Shown here piece by piece: positions 54,294 to 62,932 of a stretch of 64,000 nt of DNA; position 1 is the first letter of the stretch; every line of letters begins with the position of its first letter. The notes under the pieces are model-generated. The model searched no databases and was not told the origin of the DNA. It saw only the letters and a list, made by a program, of their open reading frames with translations. A program made the position numbers and the translations under genes. Origin of the DNA: Lacticaseibacillus absianus (lineage in GTDB: Bacteria; Bacillota; Bacilli; Lactobacillales; Lactobacillaceae); the NCBI RefSeq assembly GCF_013407595.1, contig NZ_JABEKX010000002.1, positions 744,001 through 808,000 on the forward strand, given 5' to 3'.

Positions 54294-56413
54294 TCACTTA
54301 TCTTCTTCTAATTTTGGATATTCAATGCGGTTGTAAAAGGTGCTTGCCAGGCCGTCATTCAGCGAATGCTCGACCACGCGCAGCTGCGCGACAGTGATCG
54401 GCGCCTCATCGAACTGACCATCTACCAACCGTTCGTTGATGATCTTGTGCACGAACGACTGGATCCCGTCCGGTGTCGGATGTGGCATCGACCGCACCGC
54501 AGCCTCACAGGTGTCGGCGATGTTGACGACGGCCGCCTCAAGTGTCTGTGGCTTTGGCCCCGGATACCGGTAGTCTTCCTCTCGAGTGAGCGGATCCGCC
54601 TTTTTAGCCGTCACATAGAAGTACTGCATCAGCGTCGTGCCATGGTGTTGCGCGCAGATGTCAATGATGAACTGGGGCATCCGCCGCTTGCGGAGCATCT
54701 TCACCCCGTCGGTCACATGCGCGAAGATGATCTCGGCCGACTGCGCTGGCGTCAGCGCGTTGTGCGGTGACACGAAGCCGGCTGGCATGTTCTCTGTGAA
54801 GTACAGTGGCCGAGTCAGCTTGCCGACGTCGTGGTAATAACACGCCACACGCGTCAGCATCTGACGGCCTCCGACGGCCGCCACCGCGTTAGCCGCGAGG
54901 TTGGCGACCATCATGCTGTGGTGATAGGTGCCCGGCGCCTCTTCCAGCAACTGACGCAGCAAGGGGTCGTTCGGGTTCGACAGGCGGTTGAGCGTGAAGA
55001 TCGAATCATCGCGCCAGAGCATCTCCAAGTAAGGGGTGAGCCCGATCGCCAAGATGTAGCCCAACAGCTGGCCGACCACGGTGAAACCGATCGTCTGCCA
55101 GGTTGCCGCCCGGGTGAAGTCTACCCCTTGTTGCAACATCAAGCTCAGCGTGAGCGCCAGGTTGATCCCCAGGACCCAAAAAGCGACCCGCCCGAAGACA
55201 TCATTAAGGCGTTCATTAGCGATCATCACGGCGAGCAGCCCTGTCGTCAAGTACGTGAGCGCGGTCCCGGCGGAGAAAATGCTCCCGGTGGTCGAGTAGA
55301 ACGCGAAGTAGGCGAAAAATGTGATCATCACGGCACTGAGTAACGCGATGCGCCGGCCGATGAACGTGCGAAGCAGTAGCGGCATTACGGCGACCGGCAG
55401 GAGCAACGTGAGGTTCGGCTGACCGGCCCGGGCGATCACACGCAGCCCGATCATGAGCCCAAGCATCACCAGCAGCAGCGCGCCATACAGCACCGTGTGT
55501 CGCAAGCACGAAGTGACCGGATAATCCCGCAGCAAGACGCCGAGTGCAACGGCTTGGATCACAAGTAGCAGGATCAGCCCGATCACAGCCGTCGGGCGGG
55601 CGCGCTTCGTCAATCCGAGGACCGCCAGCTGGTGCATCGCCGTACTATCGACCAAGTGACCTTCTTGGACGATCACCTGCCCTTGCAGGATCTGCACCGG
55701 GTTGACGCCGGCCGCCGCTGCGGCTTGCTTCGCCTCAGTCTGGGTCGCATCCACCAGTTCGTTCGGGATCAGCGTCTGATCGATCAGCTGTGCGGCGAGT
55801 TTGCGCTGTGCGGAAGTCAGTCCCATCGAATCCAGCGCTGTGCCCGCCGCCGCCTTGGCGCTGGTCACGCCATCCGGCGCGATCTTACCCGTCAGCTGGG
55901 TCGTCAAGACGCTGGTGACCGCCGTGAACAACGCGGTGCGCGCGTCTTTGTCCATCCCGAACAGGCTACGGTAGAAGCCGTCCGAGTACTGGTCGAAATA
56001 ATCGTAGTCAGCGGCCGGGTAGCTTGCCTTGAATGCCTTGAGCAGGGCCTCTGCGCTGGGGCCTTGTAATCTGAGTCGTCAGCGGCTTTTTGCGCCTTGG
56101 CAGATTCTGCCGCCACCGTTGCGGTCACCGCTTTTTGCAGGCGGTTGAGCTTATCTAACTGCTTACCGGCAATCGTGTTGTCGTAGGAATAGACCGGCGT
56201 GACCGCGTTACGGGCCGCGGTTCGCGCCTCCTTAGTCCGCTGCTGGTCCACCACGGTCTGCGTCGCGATGATCGTCTGCTTGGCGACGGTATTGACTTTC
56301 ACGTTCAACGGCTGCGGCAATACCTGCCAGATCAGCATTGCAAAACTCGCGAGACTGATCGCCAGGACGGTCAGGATCGTCATGCCGCGGGCTGTCATGT
56401 GCTTGCGCTTCAT
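54294..56413 (-). pseudogene. pgpH: Cyclic-di-AMP phosphodiesterase PgpH-like 7TM-HD protein, with a frameshift
   Basis: Two overlapping frames make one gene of about 706 residues. The first (from ATG 56413, after GGGGGTGAACGC) has the N-terminal membrane segment and external 7TMR-HDED domain and leaves frame near 56060. The second continues with AEALLKAFKASYP, the seven membrane segments and the HD domain (YYHDVGKLTRPLYF). One added base in a C run at about 56060 restores a single frame. Family enzymes hydrolyse c-di-AMP. It lies between phoH and ybeY, the normal place. Confidence 0.88.
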
Positions 56414-56441
56414 GCGTTCACCCCCAAGTTACGCTTGAGAC

Positions 56442-57401
56442 TTACGCCTCACTGCCATACGCCTCGATGATCTTGGCGACGACCGGATGCCGCACGACGT
56501 CACTGGCGGCGAAGGTCGCAAACCCGATATGGTCGATCCCCTGCAGGAGGTCGCGCGCCTCGATCAGGCCGCTGCGCTGATTGTTTGGCAAGTCGATCTG
56601 CGTCACATCGCCGTTCACGATCATCTTGGACCCGAAGCCTAGACGGGTCAGGAACATCTTCATCTGCATCCGGGTCGTGTTCTGCGCCTCGTCCAGGATG
56701 GCAAAGGCATTGTCCAGCGTACGGCCGCGCATATAGGCCAGTGGGGCGATCTCGATCACCCCGCGGTCTAGCAACCGGTTCGTGTGTTCCGTACCGAGAA
56801 CGGCGTGCAGTGCATCGTAGATCGGACGCAGGTACGGATCGACTTTTTCCTTCAAGTCACCCGGCAAAAACCCAAGGCTCTCGCCGGCTTCGACCGCCGG
56901 GCGCGTCAGGATGATCCGCTCGACTTCCCCCGCCTTCAGCGCGGCCACCGCCATGACTACCGCGAGATAGGTCTTACCGGTGCCGGCCGGACCGATGCCG
57001 AACGTCACATCGTTGCGGCGGATCGACTGGATGTACTGCCGCTGCCCAAAATTCTTGACGCGGATCGGCGCGCCCTTCATGTCCTTGATCAACGTCTCGC
57101 TGTACATGTCCGCAAAGTATTCCAGTGTGCCACGCTTCGCCATGTTGATCGCCGAGATCACATCTTGTGGCGCGACTCGGATCCCGCGGGCCATCAGCGC
57201 AATCAGCTGTTGCAGGAGCTGGTACGCGAGGCTGGCGTTCTCGGGCGTGCCACTGATGCGCAGTTCCTGGCCGAACGGTGCGATCAAGACGTCGAGCTGT
57301 TCTTCGATCAGCGCGAAGTGCTGGTCATTGATGCCGGCCAGCTGGATCGCCTGCTCGGCGCTGTCTAAAGTAATAATCTTCTCTGCTGCGTTGTCTGGCA
57401 A
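56442..57401 (-). CDS. phoH: PhoH-like ATPase
   Basis: This 319-residue cytoplasmic ATPase has an N-terminal KH-like region and Walker A GPAGTGKT at 137-144, Walker [10 protein letters not shown]. Members are linked to RNA metabolism near ybeY. The start is TTG at 57401 with GGGGG seven bases upstream; no closer ATG exists before the conserved part. It precedes pgpH by 28 bases. Confidence 0.95.
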   Translation of the reverse strand: MPDNAAEKIITLDSAEQAIQLAGINDQHFALIEEQLDVLIAPFGQELRISGTPENASLAYQLLQQLIALMARGIRVAPQDVISAINMAKRGTLEYFADMYSETLIKDMKGAPIRVKNFGQRQYIQSIRRNDVTFGIGPAGTGKTYLAVVMAVAALKAGEVERIILTRPAVEAGESLGFLPGDLKEKVDPYLRPIYDALHAVLGTEHTNRLLDRGVIEIAPLAYMRGRTLDNAFAILDEAQNTTRMQMKMFLTRLGFGSKMIVNGDVTQIDLPNNQRSGLIEARDLLQGIDHIGFATFAASDVVRHPVVAKIIEAYGSEA

Positions 57402-57602
57402 CTCGTTGCCCCCAATTTTGGATAGTCTTTGCTTTTATTCTACCATAAAGCCGTCTGCAAGCCGACCACTGACGCCAACTGCGCGCGATACGCCCGGGGG
57501 TCTGCGGGCTTGGCCAGACAAAGCCGCCTATGAGCAGGCACTCGCGCACCAACTGGCGGCTTCGCGCCCCGGCCAGCCCGTGACCCAAGCGGGCTGCGCT
57601 GA

Positions 57603-58190
57603 TCAAACGTCACCGGTGTACGCCGCCTCGAGGTCAGCCAGGGCCGCCGTGGCTGCCGGCGCTAAGGTGAAGGCAAGCGGTATCACCGGTGCCGCCACGT
57701 CGCCGGCTAGCGTGACCCCGGGGACGTGCCGCAGCCGGGCCAGCGCGCCCAGTCCCGCCGTGACGGTCGCCAGCTCACGCGTCTCCGCCAACATCCTGCG
57801 TGCCCACCGCTTGAGCACGGCCAGTGTCGCCGCCAGCTCAAAGCTGCCCGCCTCTGTCGCTTCGGCCCAAATATCGGTCCCGGCCCTGTCCTCTGCCAGG
57901 GCCGCCTTGAACGCCCCTTCATACTCCGTCTGCCACTCTTCTAAGCGAAAGAAGAGCTCACCCATCAACGGACTTCGACCGATCTCATCCATAGCGAATG
58001 GCAGCGTCACGGTCGCCTGTTCGCCCAGCGTCATCTGCAACACGGCGTCGGCAAAGCAGAACCGGGTCAGACCATTCACCACGTCGGCGTCGGTCACGCA
58101 GATCGAGCACTCAGGATCCAGTGAGCTTTCAAAGGCCTGGGTGCTGACCCACTTAGCGACTTGGCGTTTACGTTTATGGTTTTCGAACAT
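57603..58190 (-). CDS. Hypothetical protein between phoH and yqeY
   Basis: I recognise no family. The 195-residue product starts MFENHKRKRQVAKW (ATG 58190, GGGTGA close upstream) and is rich in Ala, Leu and acidic residues. It has no clear membrane segment until a mildly hydrophobic C-terminal part (about 155-195). Codon use looks like its neighbours. A promoter lies 65-95 bases upstream, and yqeY's terminator separates it from yqeY. Longer in-frame starts would cover that terminator and were rejected. Confidence 0.55.
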   Translation of the reverse strand: MFENHKRKRQVAKWVSTQAFESSLDPECSICVTDADVVNGLTRFCFADAVLQMTLGEQATVTLPFAMDEIGRSPLMGELFFRLEEWQTEYEGAFKAALAEDRAGTDIWAEATEAGSFELAATLAVLKRWARRMLAETRELATVTAGLGALARLRHVPGVTLAGDVAAPVIPLAFTLAPAATAALADLEAAYTGDV

Positions 58191-58255
58191 CCGGTTCACC
58201 CGTGCGGCGCGCTTTGGCCCAAGCTTACCGCATTCCTTCCCAATTGATCCCAGCA

Positions 58256-58284
58256 AGGATACCAGAGCACCGACCGTTGCGCAA
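58256..58284 (-). promoter_or_regulatory. Promoter of the hypothetical gene
   Basis: TTGCGC and TATCCT are separated by 17 bases with TGG before the -10. Confidence 0.58.
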
Positions 58285-58332
58285 CCGAGGCGCTGTGCCA
58301 CGAGTCGGCCGAAGCTGGTGCGCCGCAAAAAT

Positions 58333-58370
58333 AGCCCGCCCAGCCAGTTGATCAACTGACTGGGCGGGCT
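58333..58370 (-). terminator. Terminator after yqeY
   Basis: Two 19-base arms (AGCCCGCCCAGTCAGTTGA on the minus strand and its partner) pair with one mismatch and essentially no loop, then TATTTTT. Confidence 0.88.
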
Positions 58371-58404
58371 AGATGCGCCCTTCATTTGCCTGGCTGTTGG
58401 GGGA

Positions 58405-58848
58405 TCATCCCAGCTTTGATTTGACGATGCGGTTGACCATTGCGCCATCCGCTTGACCCTTGACCTGTGGCATCAGCGCCTTCATCACCTTGCCGAAGTC
58501 GGCTTTGCCAGTGGCCCCAGTCTCCGCGATCACGGTATCGACCAGCGCAGTCACCGCTGCCTCGTCCATCTGCTTGGGGAGGTAAGCCGCAACGACTTTG
58601 ATCTCCGCCTCCAGCTGTGCGACCAGGTCGTCGCGCCCACCGGCCTTGAACTCCACCAGACTTTCTTTGCGCTGCTTGAGTTCGGTCGATAGGACGGCCT
58701 GTTCGTCCTCTGGGGTCAGTGCCTCGCCCTTGGCGATCTGCTTGTTGGTCAGGGCAGACTTGATCATGCGCACAGTGGCCAGGGTCAGCTTGTCCTTGGC
58801 CTTCATCGCGTCCTTCATCTGCGTGTTGAGTTGGTCCATCAATGCCAT
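58405..58848 (-). CDS. yqeY: GatB/YqeY domain protein
   Basis: This 147-residue protein consists of the YqeY domain related to the GatB tail (MALMDQLNTQMKDAM, TLATVRMIKSAL, KVMKALMPQVKGQADG). A role in tRNA amidation is suspected but unproven. The ATG at 58848 follows AAAGGAAG. It is downstream of rpsU behind a terminator, the normal order. Confidence 0.94.
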   Translation of the reverse strand: MALMDQLNTQMKDAMKAKDKLTLATVRMIKSALTNKQIAKGEALTPEDEQAVLSTELKQRKESLVEFKAGGRDDLVAQLEAEIKVVAAYLPKQMDEAAVTALVDTVIAETGATGKADFGKVMKALMPQVKGQADGAMVNRIVKSKLG

Positions 58849-58907
58849 GTTATCGGCTTCCTTTCGTCTTGCGTCTGGGTTCAGTATACGCTTATCCTGA
58901 CCCAAAG

Positions 58908-58936
58908 AAAAACGCGGCCCCTCAAAGGACCGCGTT
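58908..58936 (-). terminator. Terminator between rpsU and yqeY
   Basis: ACGCGGTCC pairs with GGGCCGCGT-type sequence (small mismatch) and is followed by TTTTTC on the minus strand. A TATACT just after may start yqeY transcription. Confidence 0.82.
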
Positions 58937-58949
58937 CGATGACGCGCAA

Positions 58950-59126
58950 TTAGAACTTCTTGCGCTTGCGAGCTGCTTCTGACTTCAGCTTGCGCTTAAC
59001 GCTTGGCTTTTCGTAGAATTCCCGCTTCCGGTATTCGGCCAATGTACCTGACTTGGATACGGTGCGCTTGAAGCGCCGAAGAGCATCATCGAGAGATTCG
59101 TTTTTCTTAACGACCGTCTTTGCCAT
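58950..59126 (-). CDS. rpsU: 30S ribosomal protein S21
   Basis: This 58-residue basic protein is standard Firmicute S21 ([16 protein letters not shown], then a Lys/Arg-rich C terminus). The ATG at 59126 was chosen over an upstream one because GGAGGGAGG lies between. It has a strong promoter and its own terminator. Confidence 0.97.
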   Translation of the reverse strand: MAKTVVKKNESLDDALRRFKRTVSKSGTLAEYRKREFYEKPSVKRKLKSEAARKRKKF

Positions 59127-59190
59127 ATGATATCCCTCCCTCCGACACTGTGTAACCACCGACAGATATCATTGCCAACAGTTCTTAGCT

Positions 59191-59219
59191 ATTATACCGG
59201 ACCGGAAAAAACGCGTCAA
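59191..59219 (-). promoter_or_regulatory. Strong promoter of rpsU
   Basis: TTGACG and TATAAT are separated by 17 bases. Confidence 0.88.
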
Positions 59220-59351
59220 TACGGCATTCCCAGTTTCTTGTGAATTTGTTGCAGAAAATTGGGACGCGGCCGACTCGCCACGCCCCATCGCGAGTTATGG
59301 TAAGATAGCGGTGAACCGTAAGCGCTCCCCATTCATTCACGAGGTGACAAC

Positions 59352-60182
59352 ATGCCAATTGAAACAAACTACTACATTATCTCCGACTCCATCGGCGAGA
59401 CCGGCCTCAAGCTGGCGCAGGCCGTCGCGGCGCAGTTCGATGACCAGACCGCGCATTACCTGCGCTTCCCGTTCACCCACGACGAGCAGAAGCTGATGAC
59501 GACCTTAGACACGGCTAAGCAGGACAACGGGCTGGTCATCGCCACGCTGGTCACCCCCGGGCTGGCGAAGCTCGGCAAGGACTACGCCAAGCAGATCGGC
59601 TTGCCGTTCATCGACGTGATGAGTGCGATCGTCGGCTCGGTCGCCACACTCACCGGTGAGACCCCCAGCGGTGTCGCCGGGGCCGTGCACGACCTGAACG
59701 AAAAGTACTTCGACCGGATCTCGGCGATGGAGTTCGCGGTCCTCTACGATGACGGCAAGGACCCCAAAGGCTTCCTTGAGGCCGACATCGTGTTGCTGGG
59801 CGTCTCGCGCACCAGCAAGACCCCGCTGTCGCTGTTCCTGGCCAATCGGAACCTCAAGGTCGCCAATCTGCCGCTGGTCCCGAACGCACACATCCCGGCA
59901 GAAATCTACAAAGTCGACCCTAAGAAGATCGTGGGCCTGACCACCGACGCATCGGTCCTGATGGAATTTCGGCGCGAGCGGATGATCGCCTACGGGTTGA
60001 ACCCTGATACGGCTTACTCCGCCCGCGGACAAGTCGATGAAGAGCTCAAGTTTGCGGCCGACCTCTACGAAAAACTCGGCTGTATGGTGATCAACACGGC
60101 GCACCGCTCGATCGAAGAGACTGCGATGTTGATCCTCGAGCACATGAATCTCGACGCCTTCGATGATGTCGCCAAAAAATAA
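59352..60182 (+). CDS. Pyruvate, phosphate dikinase regulatory protein family (DUF299, YqfL-like)
   Basis: This 276-residue ADP-dependent kinase/pyrophosphorylase family protein has the P-loop GVSRTSKT at 150-157 and the N-terminal YYIISDSIGETG. Its plant and bacterial relatives modify PPDK; no ppdK is in the window, so the substrate is uncertain. GAGGTGACAAC precedes the ATG. A TGGTAAGAT (about 59298-59306) may be an extended -10. A partial repeat element starts six bases after the stop. Confidence 0.92.
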   Translation: MPIETNYYIISDSIGETGLKLAQAVAAQFDDQTAHYLRFPFTHDEQKLMTTLDTAKQDNGLVIATLVTPGLAKLGKDYAKQIGLPFIDVMSAIVGSVATLTGETPSGVAGAVHDLNEKYFDRISAMEFAVLYDDGKDPKGFLEADIVLLGVSRTSKTPLSLFLANRNLKVANLPLVPNAHIPAEIYKVDPKKIVGLTTDASVLMEFRRERMIAYGLNPDTAYSARGQVDEELKFAADLYEKLGCMVINTAHRSIEETAMLILEHMNLDAFDDVAKK

Positions 60183-60188
60183 TGGCGT

Positions 60189-60245
60189 GGGGTTGTGACA
60201 CCACCTCTGGCGGTACGACTATTTCAGAACGTGACGTGCCATATC
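60189..60245 (+). repeat. Structured intergenic repeat, copy C (5' part only)
   Basis: The element end GGGGTTGTGACA is followed by the first hairpin (GGTACG / CGTGCC around ACTATTTCAGAACGTGA). The rest of the element is missing and is replaced by an ordinary terminator. It begins six bases after the upstream stop. Confidence 0.75.
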
Positions 60246-60292
60246 AAAAAGCACTTGAGGTAAGGCTGGTTGCGCCGCCTCAAGTGCTTTTT
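60246..60292. terminator. Bidirectional terminator between the DUF299 gene and nfo
   Basis: A perfect 15-bp stem (AAAAAGCACTTGAGG / CCTCAAGTGCTTTTT) with a 17-base loop. Confidence 0.93.
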
Positions 60293-60302
60293 TGATGCGC
60301 CG

Positions 60303-61208
60303 TCAAGGCGTCTGCTCAGCTAGCGCGGTCAAGTCCGCCGGGGCGAAGCGTCCGGTCCTGAACCAGTCGATCTCCACTCCATACGGCGGGTAGAGTCGCT
60401 TATCGGCTGGCCCGACATAAGGCGTCTCAAGGATCTTCGGGATCCCCGTCAGCTGCGGGTGGTGCACGATCGCGTTGAGGCAATCGAAGCCGAGCGTGCC
60501 GAAGCCGATGTTGGCATGGCGGTCTTTGTGGCTCCCTTGCGCATTCTTGGAGTCGTTGACGTGGATGACCGCCAGTTTGTCCAAGCCGATCACGTGATCG
60601 AACGTGTTGAGGACCCCGTCAAAATCGGTCTCAACGGGGTAGCCGGCGTCGCTCATATGACAAGTGTCCATCGTCACCGCCAGCTTGTCGTTGAGCTGAA
60701 CGCGATCGAGGATCGCGGCGAGCTCTTCGAACTGACGCCCGACCTCTGTCCCCTTGCCGGCCATCGTCTCAAGCGCGATGGTCACGTGCTGATCGTGGCG
60801 CAAGATCTCGTTGAGTCCGCGGGCGATCTGCTCGATCGCGGCGGGGACGCCGGCTCCCACGTGCGCGCCCGGATGCATCGGCATCGTGTAGGCCCCCAGC
60901 GCCTCCGCCCGGGCGACCTCTTGTTGCATGAACTGGACGGCGAACGGAAAGTTCTCCGGCTTGATCGTGTTTCCCAGGTTAACGATATAGGGCGCATGGA
61001 TCACAAGGTGAGATAACCCCGCCGCCTGCATTGCAGCCAGCCCTTCGGGGATCCGCATCTCGCTGACGGGCTTGCGTCGAGTATTTTGCGGCGCACCCGT
61101 GTAAAACTGCAACGTCGTGGCCCCGTATCCGACGGCCTCGGCGACCGCCCCAGGAAACATCCCCTTGCCGGACATGCTGACGTTAGCCCCGATCAGTAAC
61201 TCATTCAT
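60303..61208 (-). CDS. nfo: Endonuclease IV
   Basis: This 301-residue AP endonuclease (family 2, TIM barrel with three zinc ions) cuts at abasic sites. Signatures are IGANVSMSGKG, VIHAPYIVNLGN, MHPGAHVGAG, ALETMAGKG, DTCHMSDAGY and HVNDSKNAQGSHKDRHANIG. The ATG at 61208 has AAGGGAG 11 bases upstream and overlaps the stop of a 41-codon ORF. It is transcribed after yitT copy 2 but separated by repeat copy D. Confidence 0.96.
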   Translation of the reverse strand: MNELLIGANVSMSGKGMFPGAVAEAVGYGATTLQFYTGAPQNTRRKPVSEMRIPEGLAAMQAAGLSHLVIHAPYIVNLGNTIKPENFPFAVQFMQQEVARAEALGAYTMPMHPGAHVGAGVPAAIEQIARGLNEILRHDQHVTIALETMAGKGTEVGRQFEELAAILDRVQLNDKLAVTMDTCHMSDAGYPVETDFDGVLNTFDHVIGLDKLAVIHVNDSKNAQGSHKDRHANIGFGTLGFDCLNAIVHHPQLTGIPKILETPYVGPADKRLYPPYGVEIDWFRTGRFAPADLTALAEQTP

Positions 61209-61330
61209 CGGTGAACGCACTCCCTTCTTCGAGTCATTGGTGCTGCGGGAGCGCTGGATGCCCCAGCCGCCTCGCGCAATCGCCGCAGACACCGCTGGGC
61301 TAAAGGCGACCAAGCTGCCCGATCAGACAT
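61205..61330 (-). CDS. Possible 41-residue small protein or leader peptide upstream of nfo
   Basis: The ATG at 61330 has GGGGAG six bases upstream and lies about 24 bases after a -10-like TACAAT. The reading frame ends in an ATGA overlap with the nfo start. The peptide (MSDRAAWSPLAQRCLRRLRE then Ala/Arg-rich) resembles nothing I know. The good ribosome site and exact coupling support translation, but composition is not distinctive. Confidence 0.45.
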   Translation of the reverse strand: MSDRAAWSPLAQRCLRRLREAAGASSAPAAPMTRRRECVHR

Positions 61331-61353
61331 TTTCAGCTCCCCGCTCTGAATTG

Positions 61354-61359
61354 ATTGTA
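61354..61359 (-). promoter_or_regulatory. Possible -10 for the small ORF and nfo
   Basis: TACAAT on the minus strand, with no clear -35. The 50 bases before copy D otherwise hold nothing I recognise. Confidence 0.4.
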
Positions 61360-61382
61360 CCCGACTTAACGGCAGATAAAAA

Positions 61383-61595
61383 GGGGCTGCGCCATAACGC
61401 GGTTGTCGCCCAGAGTATAAGCGCGCTCCCCTGCAAACCCCGCACTTAGGTTTTGCAAGGGAGCGCGCTTATGCGGCTTGCGCTGCCCGTTCGACCGCAG
61501 TGAGTTGCAGGCAGGCATGCGTTAGAAAGGGCGTTGCGTTATGGCACGTCACGATCTGGAATAGTCGTGCCGTCAGCGGTGATGTCACAACCCCC
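61383..61595 (-). repeat. Structured intergenic repeat, copy D (full length)
   Basis: This 213-base copy reads on the minus strand, starting eight bases after the yitT stop. Its ends are GGGGGTTGTGACA and GTTATGGCGCAGCCCC. The first hairpin has GGCACG / CGTGCC around ACTATTCCAGATCGTGA. The spacer matches copy A. The second hairpin at 61418-61471 has the stem TAAGCGCGCTCCC / GGGAGCGCGCTTA, different in sequence from A and B but still paired. Confidence 0.85.
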
Positions 61596-61603
61596 ATGAT
61601 CCG

Positions 61604-62512
61604 TCAGTCAGTCTTCGGTTCGTAGAAGTGGCCCATGATCTTCACCGATTCGGTGATCGAGACGAACGCATAAGGATCCGCCCGCTTCATCGCCGCCTCT
61701 AGCTCAAACATCTCCGCACGTGAAATGATCGTGAACAGGATCGTCTTCTCCTCGTGGTGAAACGCCCCTTCTGCGTCATGGACGATCGTGATCCCTCGGC
61801 GCAGCGTGTTTTGAATCTCGTTGACCACGGCTTTTTGCTGATCCGTGACGATCATCACCTGCAGGCGCTGCTGGCGGGTGTACATCGAATCCATCACCTT
61901 GCCGTTGATGAAGATCGCAAGCGCCGAATACAAGGCGTGCGGCCAGTCGTTAACGAATCCGGCGAGGAAGATGATCACGACGTTGACCGCGATATTGACC
62001 GTGCCGATCGTGGTCCCGGTCTTCTTGCGCCAAACGATCCCGATGATGTCTAGCCCCCCCGTCGAGATGTTATTGCGGAGCGCAAACCCGGTCCCCAACC
62101 CGTTCACGACCGCGCCGAAGATCCCACAGACGATCGGGTCGGTGGTCAATGGCCGGATCACCCCGAGCAAGCGAATGGAGATCGTCGAGAAGATAACGGC
62201 CAGAAACGTGAACAGCGTGAAGCGATGGCCGATCTGCTTCCAAGCAAGCACGAACAGCGGCACATTTAGCAGGAACAGCAACGTCCCTGTGCTGAAGAGG
62301 TCCGTTGTCGCCACGCCCCACAGGTTGAAGTTGAACCATTTGCGGACCACAGTCGCCAGTAGCTGTGCCGCCCCGGTGATGCCGCTGGCGAACACACCGC
62401 CAGGTTCCCAGAACATGTTCAGCGCAATGGCGATACAGATACTGTAAAAAATCGCGGCGGTGAACCGACTCCAATTCTGGTGCCGCCTGATCAGACGTTC
62501 TATCTCTTGCAT
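61604..62512 (-). CDS. YitT family membrane protein (second copy)
   Basis: This 302-residue protein has DUF161 membrane segments (FASGITGAAQLL, NNISTGGLDIIGIV) and a C-terminal DUF2179 domain (RGITIVHDAEGAF). It is a diverged paralogue of 15630-16535. The ATG at 62512 follows GAGGATCGGT. A TGGTATACT (minus, TATACT 62543-62548) is a possible extended -10. Substrate unknown. Confidence 0.9.
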   Translation of the reverse strand: MQEIERLIRRHQNWSRFTAAIFYSICIAIALNMFWEPGGVFASGITGAAQLLATVVRKWFNFNLWGVATTDLFSTGTLLFLLNVPLFVLAWKQIGHRFTLFTFLAVIFSTISIRLLGVIRPLTTDPIVCGIFGAVVNGLGTGFALRNNISTGGLDIIGIVWRKKTGTTIGTVNIAVNVVIIFLAGFVNDWPHALYSALAIFINGKVMDSMYTRQQRLQVMIVTDQQKAVVNEIQNTLRRGITIVHDAEGAFHHEEKTILFTIISRAEMFELEAAMKRADPYAFVSITESVKIMGHFYEPKTD

Positions 62513-62575
62513 ACCGATCCTCTTTCTCGCGTTGGTGCCTTCAGTATACCACGCTGACCCTGGGGCGTCGCACGC

Positions 62576-62616
62576 AAAAAAGCCTGCACCGCGCGTTTTC
62601 ACTTGCGCTTGCAGGC
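62576..62616 (-). terminator. Terminator after msrA copy 2
   Basis: GCCTGCA pairs with TGCAGGC over a 21-base loop, followed by TTTTTT on the minus strand. It lies about 315 bases after the msrA stop. Confidence 0.75.
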
Positions 62617-62932
62617 TGGGTGTCAGGCTGGGAAGAAGTGCTCGGCCACGGTGCCCGGCTCGGACGCCCGCATTCAGCGGGGCTTGGGCGCCTCTGCGCG
62701 ACATCAGCCACTCGCAGCGGCGCTTGTCCTTGGGTCCTCGCCACCTCACGTTGAACCGTCGCCGTGATCGCGCCACCAGTTTAGACGCAGCTGCCGGACA
62801 AGGTCCGCGACGGCCAGTATTGGAACCAGCTGATGCAGTGCCCGCAGCCGCGGGCCACAGTTGATCACCCCAAAGAGTCGTCAATGCACACGGCACAGTC
62901 CGGCCCCACTGAATGCGACCAGTGGTCCAGAA
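62617..62932. other. Intergenic stretch without recognised content
   Basis: Between the msrA stop and its likely terminator are 316 bases with no supported gene. Reading frames are Arg/Ala-rich and lack ribosome sites. It may be a long 3' UTR, a decayed gene or a small RNA. Confidence 0.4.

Noticed and set aside
56980-58359. A long plus-strand open frame of 459 codons antisense to phoH and the next gene
   Set aside because: It overlaps the conserved phoH gene on the other strand, has low-complexity Ser/Arg/Ala content and no ribosome site; it is a GC-driven shadow.
58191-58448. An N-terminal extension of the hypothetical gene to 58448
   Set aside because: It would read through the yqeY terminator and the gene's own promoter and overlap yqeY; the start at 58190 is simpler.
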